28,817 nucleotides of DNA, from contig CAZOSF010000027.1 of the NCBI GenBank assembly GCA_964582415.1, positions 1 through 28,817 of the forward strand, read 5' to 3'. The translations under genes were made by a program, and so were the position numbers. The notes beneath the pieces are model-generated. The model ran no database searches and was not told the DNA's origin. It saw only the letters and a program-made list of their open reading frames with translations. Source of the DNA: CAZOSF01 sp964582415 (GTDB taxonomy: Bacteria > Bacteroidota > Bacteroidia > Flavobacteriales > Flavobacteriaceae). Of the stretch, positions 8,749-16,126 are shown one piece after another. Position 1 is the stretch's first letter. Each line of letters begins with the position of its first letter.

Positions 8749-8811
8749 GGTACCTCGTCTCCGCTCGGCATAAACTTCTCGCCCGGCAAGTTCACACAAA
8801 AGTTCAGCAAC

Positions 8812-8842
8812 AAAAAAAGCTTCCCGTTTTTTTGGGAAGCTT
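8812..8842 (-). terminator. Terminator of tRNA-His
   Basis: On the minus strand AAGCTTCCC and GGGAAGCTT form a 9-bp stem around an A-rich 8-nt loop, followed by five T. It begins 9 bp after the tRNA 3' end. Confidence 0.88.
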
Positions 8843-8850
8843 ACGTTTTG

Positions 8851-8925
8851 GGTGGAAGACCGGGCTCGAACCGGCGACCTCTGGAACCACAATCCAGCGC
8901 TCTAACCAACTGAGCTACAACCACC
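8851..8925 (-). tRNA. tRNA-His (anticodon GTG)
   Basis: The minus strand folds as a cloverleaf: extra G(-1) plus GTGGTTG acceptor strand, TA, D arm GCTC/GAGC, anticodon stem CTGGA/TCCAG with loop TTGTGGT (anticodon GTG, plus-strand 8888-8890), variable AGGTC, T arm GCCGG/CCGGT with loop TTCGAGC, and 3' acceptor CTTCCAC followed by C73. The G(-1):C73 pair is the tRNA-His identity mark. CCA is not encoded. The acceptor strands leave T-T oppositions at positions 5:68 and 6:67 while all other positions pair. A consensus promoter lies upstream and a terminator follows. Confidence 0.95.
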
Positions 8926-8953
8926 AGAAAGTATTTCGCTTTTGAAGCGGGTG

Positions 8954-8984
8954 CAAATATAATCCAAATTGCAACTACTTACAA
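8954..8984 (-). promoter_or_regulatory. Consensus Bacteroidota promoter of tRNA-His
   Basis: On the minus strand TTG is followed after 20 bp by TATATTTG, a perfect match to -33 TTG / -7 TAnnTTTG. It starts 29 bp upstream of the tRNA 5' base, in the gap after the bshB1 stop. Confidence 0.8.
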
Positions 8985-8998
8985 TAGTTTGGAAAAAT

Positions 8999-9715
8999 TT
9001 AAATCAAATCACTCAGGGAACGGACTGCCGGGTATCTTTCAACCGTGAAACCCTCCCCGTATTCCGTACCTATCAATCTTCCTAGGTTGCGGTTTCTGTA
9101 GCTTAGACTCTCTTTCGTATTCAAGGATGAGATGGGCGTATCGGGTTCGTCGCTTTGGGCATCATAAAACTGACTCCTATAAGCAAAAACCGCTTCCAAT
9201 TTTTTCTCCATAAATCCAGTAACATCTACCACAAAATCGGGAGTGAGGTCCTTCCATTGAATGTAATGATACACCTGTTTGGGTCGCCACGCCTCCTGCT
9301 CCTCTCCATTATACTGGGATTCTATTTTTCTAAGTCCACTCAGAAAGCAGGCATCGCTTACCAACTTACTTCCCTTTCCATGATCGATATGGCGATCATC
9401 TATTGCATTGCACAATACTATTTCAGGACGATAGGCACGAATGATGCGCATTACCTCCATTTGAGAGGCTGCATTATTCACAAAAAAACCATCCGAAAAC
9501 CTAAGATTGTGACGTACCGAAACCCCCAATATTTCAGCAGCCTCGGCTGCCTCCTTATCTCTAATCTCGGCATTTCCGCGAGTGCCTAATTCACCTCGTG
9601 TTAGGTCTAAAATCCCAACCTTCTTACCTAATGAAATTTCTTTGGCCAAGGTAGCCCCACAGCTCATTTCAACATCATCGGGATGCGCTCCTATTGCCAA
9701 TATATCTAGTTTCAT
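8999..9715 (-). CDS. bshB1: Bacillithiol biosynthesis deacetylase BshB1 (PIG-L/LmbE family)
   Basis: It hydrolyses N-acetylglucosaminyl-malate to glucosaminyl-malate, the second step of bacillithiol synthesis, in the cytoplasm. The 238-aa length is typical. The zinc/catalytic motif AHPDD (H11, D13, D14, then E16) is at the N-terminus and the third metal region is RHIDH (H109, H112). The segment TRGELGTRGN following the second strand is characteristic of the BshB1 group. Its ATG overlaps the stop of the upstream PLP enzyme by 4 nt (ATGA), so the two are translationally coupled. bshA and bshC are not in the window. A general LmbE-type deacetylase is the only serious alternative. Confidence 0.93.
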   Translation of the reverse strand: MKLDILAIGAHPDDVEMSCGATLAKEISLGKKVGILDLTRGELGTRGNAEIRDKEAAEAAEILGVSVRHNLRFSDGFFVNNAASQMEVMRIIRAYRPEIVLCNAIDDRHIDHGKGSKLVSDACFLSGLRKIESQYNGEEQEAWRPKQVYHYIQWKDLTPDFVVDVTGFMEKKLEAVFAYRSQFYDAQSDEPDTPISSLNTKESLSYRNRNLGRLIGTEYGEGFTVERYPAVRSLSDLI

Positions 9716-10884
9716 GATTGTTGCATTTGAGTTTTCGTTATCGTTTCGAAGGCTTGTTCCAAATCGGCAATAATATCTTGTTTATCCTCTATCCCCACAG
9801 ACAATCGTAAAAGCCCCTCAGAAATTCCCTGTCGCTGTAGTTCTTCTACAGGCAACAAAGCATGGGACGTTTTCACGGGAGATAATATGGTAGATTCTAC
9901 CCCAGCCAAACTCATAGAGGGTTTAATCAATAACAAAGCATCCACAAATTTCTGAGCATCCACCGAGGGAATCAATTCAAAAGACAACATTCCCGTATAC
10001 CCTTTCATCTGTCGTTTTGCCAAGGAGTGGTCTGGATGGGAGCGCAACCCAGGATAATAGACCGTGCTTACCAACGGATGCTTGTCCAACCATTTGGCCA
10101 CTTTTTTCGCATTGCGATTCTGTGCCTTTACCCTAAGTGCCATGGTTTTCATACTGCGTTCCAAAAGCCAAACGGTATAATCGCTCAGGCTCCCTCCGAG
10201 ATTTTTTGCCAATCCCCAGATTCGATCGCGATGTTCTTGGGAACAGGCAATCGCTCCTGCACAAATATCACTGTGACCGCCCATATATTTGGTCGCACTG
10301 TGAATCATAATGTCGATTCCAAACAACGACGGATTCTGATTGATGGGCGATGCAAAGGTATTGTCAATCATACTTACCAATTCGTATTTGTTGGCAAGAT
10401 CACTGATCATTTCCAAATCGGTAATCATCATCAACGGATTGGAAGGCGTCTCCACATAAATCACCTTGGTATTGGACTTTATTTTAATTTCAAAATCTTC
10501 CTTCGTAAATCCGTCGGTAAAATCATATTCAATCCCATATTTCGGGAACTGCTCTACAATAAAATTATAGGTTCCTCCATAGATGGTCTTCTGTACCACC
10601 ACATGATCTCCACTATTCAAAAATGCCAATAACGCCGTACTTACGGCTGCCATTCCACTTCCAAATAGCATTCCCGCTTCACAAAGCTCCAAGGCAGCAA
10701 TTTTCTTCCCTAGTGCCTCCTGATTGGGGGTGTTGAAATAGCGAGGATACCGCTTTACATCTACCCCTTCATAGGCATAAGAGCTGGACATATACAGCGG
10801 CGAAACCGCTCCCTTAAATTGCTCATCCTTGATTTCCCCCACATGGGTACACACTGTATTTACACCTAATTTCTTGGGTTTCAT
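9712..10884 (-). CDS. Cys/Met-metabolism PLP-dependent enzyme (cystathionine gamma-synthase / gamma-lyase type)
   Basis: This 390-aa fold-type I PLP enzyme of the trans-sulfuration family handles cystathionine, homocysteine, methionine or cysteine. Visible signatures are the PLP-binding lysine K199 in HSATKYMGGHSD, D174 in MIDNTFASP (pairs with the pyridine nitrogen), YGGTY near 102, ETPSNP at 145-150 and SLGGVEST-like SLAGVEST towards the C-terminus. The exact reaction (CGS, CGL, CBL or methionine gamma-lyase) cannot be assigned by eye. It overlaps bshB1 by 4 nt and is probably transcribed with it, which suggests supply or handling of cysteine for bacillithiol. It is divergent from hutI across only 60 bp. 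Confidence 0.9.
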   Translation of the reverse strand: MKPKKLGVNTVCTHVGEIKDEQFKGAVSPLYMSSSYAYEGVDVKRYPRYFNTPNQEALGKKIAALELCEAGMLFGSGMAAVSTALLAFLNSGDHVVVQKTIYGGTYNFIVEQFPKYGIEYDFTDGFTKEDFEIKIKSNTKVIYVETPSNPLMMITDLEMISDLANKYELVSMIDNTFASPINQNPSLFGIDIMIHSATKYMGGHSDICAGAIACSQEHRDRIWGLAKNLGGSLSDYTVWLLERSMKTMALRVKAQNRNAKKVAKWLDKHPLVSTVYYPGLRSHPDHSLAKRQMKGYTGMLSFELIPSVDAQKFVDALLLIKPSMSLAGVESTILSPVKTSHALLPVEELQRQGISEGLLRLSVGIEDKQDIIADLEQAFETITKTQMQQS

Positions 10885-10932
10885 GACGTTGTTTTTGATG
10901 GATTAAAAGTATAAAATCCCTTGCAGGTTTGC

Positions 10933-10940
10933 TATCTTTA
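10933..10940 (+). promoter_or_regulatory. -7 box of hutI, 4 nt from the start codon
   Basis: TATCTTTA matches TAnnTTTG except for the last base and ends 4 nt before the hutI ATG. A transcript from it would have almost no leader. No good -33 TTG is seen at the expected distance. Confidence 0.4.
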
Positions 10941-10944
10941 GCCA

Positions 10945-12195
10945 ATGAAACTTTTGTTAACAAATATCAAGGAATTGCTTCAGGTACGAGAGCAAACCCC
11001 ACGCTTTCTGTCCGGTAGGGAAATGAACGAATTGCCCCGTATACAAAATGCTTGGCTGCTATTAAACGGTGATCGCATTGAAGGGTACGGCACCATGAAG
11101 CAAATCCCTCATTTCACAGAAGTAGAAATCATCGATTGTACAGATCGACTGGTGTTACCCACTTGGTGCGACAGTCATACCCATTTGGTATACGCAGGAA
11201 ATCGCGAACAAGAGTTTATCGACCGTATCAATGGTCTCACCTATCAGGAAATCGCTGAAAAAGGAGGTGGAATATTGAACAGCGCAATGAAGTTGCAAGC
11301 GACATCCGAGGAAGAGCTATATGCTCAATCGGAAGTTCGCCTTAAGGAAGTAATGGCCATGGGTACGGGGGCCATTGAAATTAAAAGCGGCTATGGACTC
11401 ACCCCGGAAGCAGAGGCCAAAATGCTTCGTGTAGCCAAACAATTAGCAGAAAATTACCCAATCGCCGTTAAAACCACTTTCTTAGGGGCACATGCAGTTC
11501 CCAATCGTTTTAAAGGAAACAAAGCGGGTTATATGGATGAAATATGTGAGGTAATGCTCCCCATGATTTCGGAACAAAATCTTGCCGAATATATCGACAT
11601 TTTCTGCGAAGAAGGGTATTTCAGTGTTGCAGACACAGAACGCTTGCTTTCTGAAGCCAAACGATTTGGTTTGATTCCTAAAATACACGTAAATCAGTTC
11701 AATGCTATTGGTGGCGTAGCAACTGGAGTAAAACACCAGGCTTTAAGTGTGGATCATTTAGAACTGGTAACCGAAGAAGATATTGAAGTGCTCCAAGGCT
11801 CAGTTACCATGCCCGTGGCGCTTCCAGGTTGTTCCTTTTTCTTGAGTATACCGTATACCCCAGGTCGTCAAATTATTGAAGCAGGACTCCCCTTAGCCCT
11901 AGCAACCGATTTCAATCCGGGGTCTTCACCATCGGGAAACATGAATTTTGTGGTTGCAGCTGCCTGTATAAAAATGCGATTAACCCCAGAGGAAGCTATC
12001 AATGCAGCTACAATAAATGGAGCGTATGCCATGGGGCTTCTCGATTCACATGGAAGTATCACCATTGGAAAAAAAGCGAGTGTTATCATTACCAAAACCC
12101 TTCCCTCTTATGGGTATATCCCCTATGCCTTCGGCTCCGACCCGATTGCAGAAGTGATCATCGACGGTAAAAGAATAGGTTCTGTAGGTTCATGA
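10945..12195 (+). CDS. hutI: Imidazolonepropionase (histidine degradation)
   Basis: It hydrolyses 4-imidazolone-5-propionate to N-formimino-L-glutamate, step three of histidine catabolism. The 416-aa amidohydrolase has the metal ligands H78 and H80 in CDSHTHLVYAGNR (with the substrate-side Arg at 87), H248 in IHVNQFN, and D322 in ATDFNPGSSPS. H271 in SVDHLE is the usual catalytic-region His. Length fits the family. Other hut genes are not next to it, so the pathway is dispersed. Its TGA overlaps the ATG of a GNAT gene by 4 nt (ATGA), making a two-gene coupled unit. The -7 box sits 4 nt from the ATG. Confidence 0.95.
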   Translation: MKLLLTNIKELLQVREQTPRFLSGREMNELPRIQNAWLLLNGDRIEGYGTMKQIPHFTEVEIIDCTDRLVLPTWCDSHTHLVYAGNREQEFIDRINGLTYQEIAEKGGGILNSAMKLQATSEEELYAQSEVRLKEVMAMGTGAIEIKSGYGLTPEAEAKMLRVAKQLAENYPIAVKTTFLGAHAVPNRFKGNKAGYMDEICEVMLPMISEQNLAEYIDIFCEEGYFSVADTERLLSEAKRFGLIPKIHVNQFNAIGGVATGVKHQALSVDHLELVTEEDIEVLQGSVTMPVALPGCSFFLSIPYTPGRQIIEAGLPLALATDFNPGSSPSGNMNFVVAAACIKMRLTPEEAINAATINGAYAMGLLDSHGSITIGKKASVIITKTLPSYGYIPYAFGSDPIAEVIIDGKRIGSVGS

Positions 12196-12650
12196 GAATC
12201 CTTCCTTTTCAAAGTGAATACGCCTCTTTCTTTTATGAGCTGAATGTAGAATGGCTCCGCACCTATTTTTACGTAGAACCCTACGATGAAATGGTTTTGT
12301 CTCAACCGGAAAAATACATTATCGAAAAAGGAGGCCATATTTTTTTCACTTTGGAAAATGATAGGGTGCTGGGAACCGTTGCCTTGATTCCTCAAGACGA
12401 GGATAGCTACGAATTGACCAAAATGGCTGTGGACGTTCGCATGCGTGGAAAAAAAATTGGGCAGCAACTACTCGAGCATTGTATCTCATTTGCCCAAGAA
12501 CAGGGAAAGAATCTTATGTTATATTCCCATACCAAATTGGAAAATGCCATACATATCTATCGAAAATTTGGGTTCAAAGAAATTCCTTTAGAATCGGACA
12601 ATCCCTATCAACGCAGCAATATTAAGATGCTATTAACGCTAAAAGACTGA
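12192..12650 (+). CDS. GNAT family N-acetyltransferase
   Basis: The 152-aa GNAT-fold protein should transfer an acetyl group from acetyl-CoA to an amine. The acetyl-CoA pyrophosphate loop is VRMRGKKIGQQLLEH (about 82-96), preceded by the usual TKMAVD strand. Near the C-terminus the typical AIHIYRKFGFKE motif is present (about 119-130). One loop glycine of the R-x-x-G-x-G pattern is lysine (K88), a common variation. It starts inside the hutI stop codon and is surely co-expressed with it. The substrate is unknown, and a link to histidine or glutamate metabolism is only inferred from coupling. Confidence 0.88.
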   Translation: MRILPFQSEYASFFYELNVEWLRTYFYVEPYDEMVLSQPEKYIIEKGGHIFFTLENDRVLGTVALIPQDEDSYELTKMAVDVRMRGKKIGQQLLEHCISFAQEQGKNLMLYSHTKLENAIHIYRKFGFKEIPLESDNPYQRSNIKMLLTLKD

Positions 12651-12658
12651 AGATTAAA

Positions 12659-12666
12659 TATCTTTG
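12659..12666 (+). promoter_or_regulatory. -7 promoter box upstream of the MBL-fold lipoprotein gene
   Basis: TATCTTTG is a perfect TAnnTTTG match, 16 nt upstream of the ATG at 12683, just after the GNAT stop. A TTG at -33 is not evident. Confidence 0.5.
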
Positions 12667-12682
12667 GGAAAATCCATCAACT

Positions 12683-13373
12683 ATGAAACCTTATACCCTG
12701 TTGCTTCTATTAGCAATTATTCTTTTATCCTGTAAGGATACCCATCAAACCCAGAGCACCTCGGAACCTGATACACCTGTTGAAGAAATTACCATTACCC
12801 AGGACGATCCAGGTGATTTAGCGAATTCCACTTTCAAACTTCACCCTATCAGTCATGCNNNNNNNNNNNNNNNNNNNNNNNNNNNNNNNNNNNNNNNNNN
12901 NNNNNNNNNNNNNNNNNNNNNNNNNNNNNNNNNNNNNNNNNNNNNNNNNNNNNNNNNNTGTAATCAATAATGGGGAAACCAAAGAATTCAGGAATTTTAG
13001 TATCGAAGCCATTCCGATGTATAACTTACGAGAGGAAGCCCTGAAATTCCATGAGAAAGGAAGGGGTAATGGATATATACTTGAACAAAAAGACGAACGT
13101 GTGTACATATCCGGTGACACTGAAGACATCCCGGAAATGAGACAACTGCAGCATATCGACCGAGCCTTTGTGTGTATGAATCTTCCTTATACCATGCCTG
13201 TGGAAAAAGCAGCCGAAGCTGTCTTGGATTTCAAACCTACCCTCGTTTATCCCTACCATTACCGCGGTAGCGAAGGGCCCAGTGATGTTGATAAATTCCG
13301 GCAACTGGTTCACAAAGGGAATCCGGAGATTGGGGTAATCCAGCTGGATTGGTATCCAAACGATCCCTTTTAA
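12683..13373 (+). CDS. MBL-fold metallohydrolase, lipoprotein (interrupted by an assembly gap)
   Basis: Two visible parts flank 100 N. The first (12683-12858) encodes a lipoprotein signal (LLLLLAIILLSC, C18) and a linker ending LHPISHA, the usual start of the beta-lactamase-like fold. The second (from 12959) encodes the rest: NNGE, IEAIPMYNLR, YISGDTED (metal-binding Asp), FVCMNLPYTM and YPYHYRG (C-terminal His), ending LDWYPNDPF. The metal motif HxHxDH must lie in the gap. This subgroup (UPF0173-like hydrolases) acts on an unknown substrate, here probably in the periplasm. The reading frames of the two parts do not match across 100 N, so the gap size is a placeholder, not evidence of a frameshift. 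Confidence 0.85.
12859..12958. other. Assembly gap (100 N)
   Basis: Exactly 100 N, the conventional placeholder for a gap of unknown length, inside the MBL-fold gene. To join the two coding parts in one frame the true missing length must be a multiple of three. Comparison with the expected fold suggests about 60-85 residues are missing. Confidence 0.98.
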
Positions 13374-13388
13374 ATTGAAAGGCTAATT

Positions 13389-14030
13389 TTAGTTTTTATC
13401 TTCCAGCATGGGAACAAATCGAAATTCCCCGTGTTCGGTTTTTTCGAATTCCGACGGACTCTTACGTTCAAAAACGGTCATGATTTGGACCTCTTCCCCC
13501 ACTGGAATGACCAATCGCCCACCTATTTTTAGCTGTGCCAATAGTGGGTTGGGAACGAATGGGGCACCTGCAGTCACAACAATTCCATCATAGGGGGCAA
13601 ACTCCGGCAGCCCTTTATAACCATCGCCGAACACCATTTTCTTGGGTCGGAATCCGATTTTTGGAAGGAAGCGTTGCGTCTTTTTGAAAAGTTCATTTTG
13701 CCGTTCAATGGTATATACCTGAACCCCCATGGCTATGAGTACTGCACTTTGGTAACCACTTCCTGTTCCGATTTCCAACACCTTGTCACCCGCCTTCACC
13801 TGAAGCAATTCCGTTTGTCGGGCTACGGTATAGGGTTGTGAAATCGTTTGATCGGCTGCAATAGGAAAGGCTTTATCTGCATAAGCATGGTCTAAAAATC
13901 CACTGTCCATAAATAGATGTCTGGGAACCGTATTAATTGCTTCCAACACCTCAGGTTGCTGAATTCCTTTTCTTTTTAAGAGATCGACCAGTTTTTTTCG
14001 CAGTCCTTGATGAATGTGGGTATCTTTCAT
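13389..14030 (-). CDS. pcm: Protein-L-isoaspartate O-methyltransferase
   Basis: It methylates isoaspartyl residues in damaged proteins using S-adenosylmethionine, starting their repair. From the ATG at 14028-14030 the product is 213 aa, the family norm. The conserved substrate/active-site block is AFPIAADQTISQPYTVA (about 54-70), and the SAM-binding motif is VLEIGTGSGYQ (84-94). A longer frame opens at 14105, but its extra 25 residues look unlike the family. A perfect -7 box (14067-14074) also lies inside that extension, so 14030 is the better start. The gene converges on the MBL-fold gene with only 15 bp between stops and is divergent from the Gfo/Idh gene. Confidence 0.93.
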   Translation of the reverse strand: MKDTHIHQGLRKKLVDLLKRKGIQQPEVLEAINTVPRHLFMDSGFLDHAYADKAFPIAADQTISQPYTVARQTELLQVKAGDKVLEIGTGSGYQSAVLIAMGVQVYTIERQNELFKKTQRFLPKIGFRPKKMVFGDGYKGLPEFAPYDGIVVTAGAPFVPNPLLAQLKIGGRLVIPVGEEVQIMTVFERKSPSEFEKTEHGEFRFVPMLEDKN

Positions 14031-14066
14031 GAATACACGTAGTAATTGTAAACTTGGGATAGAATA

Positions 14067-14074
14067 CAAAGTTA
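14067..14074 (-). promoter_or_regulatory. -7 box of pcm
   Basis: On the minus strand TAACTTTG matches TAnnTTTG perfectly, with a TTTTC about 21 bp upstream as a possible -33. It is 36 bp upstream of the chosen pcm start and argues against the longer start at 14105. Confidence 0.6.
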
Positions 14075-14130
14075 CACAATCGATAAAGGAATTTGAAAAC
14101 GGCACAGGGGATATTTTACTCCAAAAAAGG

Positions 14131-14138
14131 TATCTTTG
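14131..14138 (+). promoter_or_regulatory. -7 box upstream of the Gfo/Idh/MocA gene
   Basis: TATCTTTG, a perfect TAnnTTTG, lies 16 nt before the ATG at 14155. It probably drives the oxidoreductase and the dehydrogenase that follows. Confidence 0.5.
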
Positions 14139-14154
14139 CTAAAAATCGAAACAC

Positions 14155-15123
14155 ATGCTAAAAGCAGGCGTCTTAGGTGCGGGACATCTAGGAAAAATTC
14201 ATCTAAAACTGTTGCAGCAGTCCTCAAGGTATGAACTGGTCGGTTTTTATGATGCCGACACCAAAGCCACAAAGCAAATCGTCAAAGAATTCGGCTATAA
14301 AAGCTTTCCCAGCATGGAGGCCTTAATCGAAGCCTGCGATGTAGTGGATGTAGTAACCCCTACCATATATCATTTCGATTGTGCCAAAAAGGTGATCGAA
14401 GCGGGTAAACATCTGTTTATCGAAAAGCCCATAACTCAAACCGTGGAAGAGGCCGAAGCCCTTTTAGCTCTGGCGAAAAAGCATGGTGTGAAGGGACAGG
14501 TGGGACATGTGGAACGTTTCAACCCTGCCTTTAAAGCGGTTCAGGGGAAATTCGAAAACCCCATGTTCATTGAAGCGCACCGTTTGGCAGAGTTCAATCC
14601 CAGAGGAACAGATGTTCCAGTGGTTTTGGATCTTATGATCCACGATATCGATGCCATATTGAGTGTGGTGAAAAGTCCCGTAACCGGAATCAGTGCCAGT
14701 GGTGTCTCGGTGATTTCGGAAACTCCTGATATTGCGAATGCCCGGATTGAGTTTGAAAACGGATGTGTGGCCAATTTAACCGCCAGTCGAATTTCTATGA
14801 AAAAGATGCGCAAGGCGCGTTTCTTTCAGAGAGATGCTTACATATCGGTCGATTTCCTTGAAAAGAAATGTGAGGTGGTAAAAATGAAGGATGCCCCTAA
14901 AGAGGAGGATGACTTCGCGATGGTGCTTACCAATGCAGAAGGAAAGAAAAAACAGATCTACTTTGATAATCCTGAGATTGCCTCCAACAATGCCATACTG
15001 GAAGAATTGGAAACCTTTGCCGATGCCATCGAGAATGATACTACTCCGGTGGTCACCTTAGAGCAAGGCACCAATGCCCTTCGAGTAGCCCTGAAAGTGA
15101 TAGAAAATTTCAAAAGTTTATAA
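14155..15123 (+). CDS. Gfo/Idh/MocA family NAD(P)-dependent oxidoreductase
   Basis: The 322-aa cytoplasmic oxidoreductase has an N-terminal Rossmann fold with GAGHLG at 8-13 and an acidic residue after the second strand (FYDAD). The family lysine is K91 in FIEKPIT, and HVERFNP (118-124) follows. The C-terminal substrate domain contains LMIHDID (160-166), where H163 and D164 occupy the usual catalytic position. Family members oxidise or reduce sugars, inositols and related carbonyls, and the substrate here is not evident. It is 6 bp upstream of a 3-hydroxyacyl-CoA dehydrogenase and likely shares its transcript, although a metabolic link between the two is not obvious. Confidence 0.9.
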   Translation: MLKAGVLGAGHLGKIHLKLLQQSSRYELVGFYDADTKATKQIVKEFGYKSFPSMEALIEACDVVDVVTPTIYHFDCAKKVIEAGKHLFIEKPITQTVEEAEALLALAKKHGVKGQVGHVERFNPAFKAVQGKFENPMFIEAHRLAEFNPRGTDVPVVLDLMIHDIDAILSVVKSPVTGISASGVSVISETPDIANARIEFENGCVANLTASRISMKKMRKARFFQRDAYISVDFLEKKCEVVKMKDAPKEEDDFAMVLTNAEGKKKQIYFDNPEIASNNAILEELETFADAIENDTTPVVTLEQGTNALRVALKVIENFKSL

Positions 15124-15129
15124 ATTACT

Positions 15130-16017
15130 ATGAAAAATGTTGCCGTTATAGGAGCGGGTACTATGGGGAACGGAATTGCCCATACCTTCGCTCAATTCGA
15201 TTATAAAGTTCAACTTATCGATGTTTCACAAGCCGCCTTGGATAGAGGGTTGGCAACCATCACAAAAAATCTTGATCGCATGGTGGCAAAAGAGGTCATC
15301 ACCAATGCAGACAAAGAACGAACGCTGGGAAATATTTCTACCTACACCAATTTGGAAGATGGAGTTGAATATGCAAGTCTTGTTGTGGAAGCTGCAACGG
15401 AAAATATCGACCTGAAATTGAAGATTTTTAAGGACATGGATGCTTTCTGTCCTGAAGATACTATTTTGGCAACCAATACTTCCTCCATTTCCATCACCCA
15501 AATAGCCGCTTCAACCAGCCGTCCAGAGCGCGTTATCGGTATGCACTTTATGAACCCAGTGCCGATTATGAAACTGGTAGAAATCATTAAGGGCTACAAT
15601 ACCAGTGAAGATACTTATAATACGGTGGAGGCCATTGCTAAAAAGTTAAATAAAGTACCTGTAGAAGTAAATGATTACCCGGGATTTGTGGCCAATCGCA
15701 TCTTAATGCCGATGATTAACGAATCGATTGAAACACTCTATAACGGAGTAGCAGGAGTTCAAGAGATTGATACCGTTATGAAATTGGGCATGGCACATCC
15801 CATGGGACCACTTCAACTGGCCGATTTCATTGGTTTGGACGTATGTTTGTCGATTCTGAATGTGATGTACGACGGTTTTAAGAATCCTAAATATGCCCCT
15901 TGTCCCCTATTGGTAAACATGGTTATGGCTGGTAAATTGGGTGTAAAGAGCGGGGAAGGGTTTTATGATTATTCTGAAAGCAGAAAAGCAGAGAAAGTAG
16001 CTTCTCAATTTGCTTAG
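15130..16017 (+). CDS. hbd: 3-hydroxybutyryl-CoA (3-hydroxyacyl-CoA) dehydrogenase
   Basis: It reversibly oxidises 3-hydroxyacyl-CoA to 3-oxoacyl-CoA with NAD(P), in short-chain fatty acid or butanoate metabolism. The 295-aa stand-alone length separates it from multifunctional FadB-type proteins. GAGTMGNGIA (8-17) is the dinucleotide-binding loop and NTSSISI (116-122) lines the substrate site. The catalytic pair is H139 in GMHFMNPVP with E151 in LVEIIKG, and N189 in VANRILMPMINE completes the site. The C-terminal domain keeps MGPLQLADFIGLD. It follows the Gfo/Idh gene by 6 bp. A plain hairpin terminator after it is not visible. Confidence 0.93.
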   Translation: MKNVAVIGAGTMGNGIAHTFAQFDYKVQLIDVSQAALDRGLATITKNLDRMVAKEVITNADKERTLGNISTYTNLEDGVEYASLVVEAATENIDLKLKIFKDMDAFCPEDTILATNTSSISITQIAASTSRPERVIGMHFMNPVPIMKLVEIIKGYNTSEDTYNTVEAIAKKLNKVPVEVNDYPGFVANRILMPMINESIETLYNGVAGVQEIDTVMKLGMAHPMGPLQLADFIGLDVCLSILNVMYDGFKNPKYAPCPLLVNMVMAGKLGVKSGEGFYDYSESRKAEKVASQFA

Positions 16018-16126
16018 GTCATTATCTTTTTCATTGTTTGAAAATTGTTGACGAAATGAAGGCAGTCTACTTGACTTTAAGTATGAATTGCTTTACATTC
16101 CCTTTCTTATTGGTGAGTATTCCGAA

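Noticed and set aside
8729..8864. Full integrative element at the tRNA-His gene
   Set aside because: Only 96 bp lie between the direct repeats, with no integrase or other cargo. At most it is a scar or cassette.
8736..8945. Plus-strand open frame across the tRNA-His region, and overlapping minus-strand frames at 8604-8892
   Set aside because: They read through tRNA-His, its terminator or the palindrome. Such frames are typical false genes over tRNA loci.
10027..10632. 201-codon plus-strand frame antisense to the PLP enzyme
   Set aside because: It is a shadow of the well-supported trans-sulfuration gene, with no domain, promoter or ribosome-binding signal of its own.
14031..14105. Longer start for pcm at 14105
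   Set aside because: The extension contains a perfect -7 box and no family-like sequence. The 213-aa form from 14030 matches the family length.
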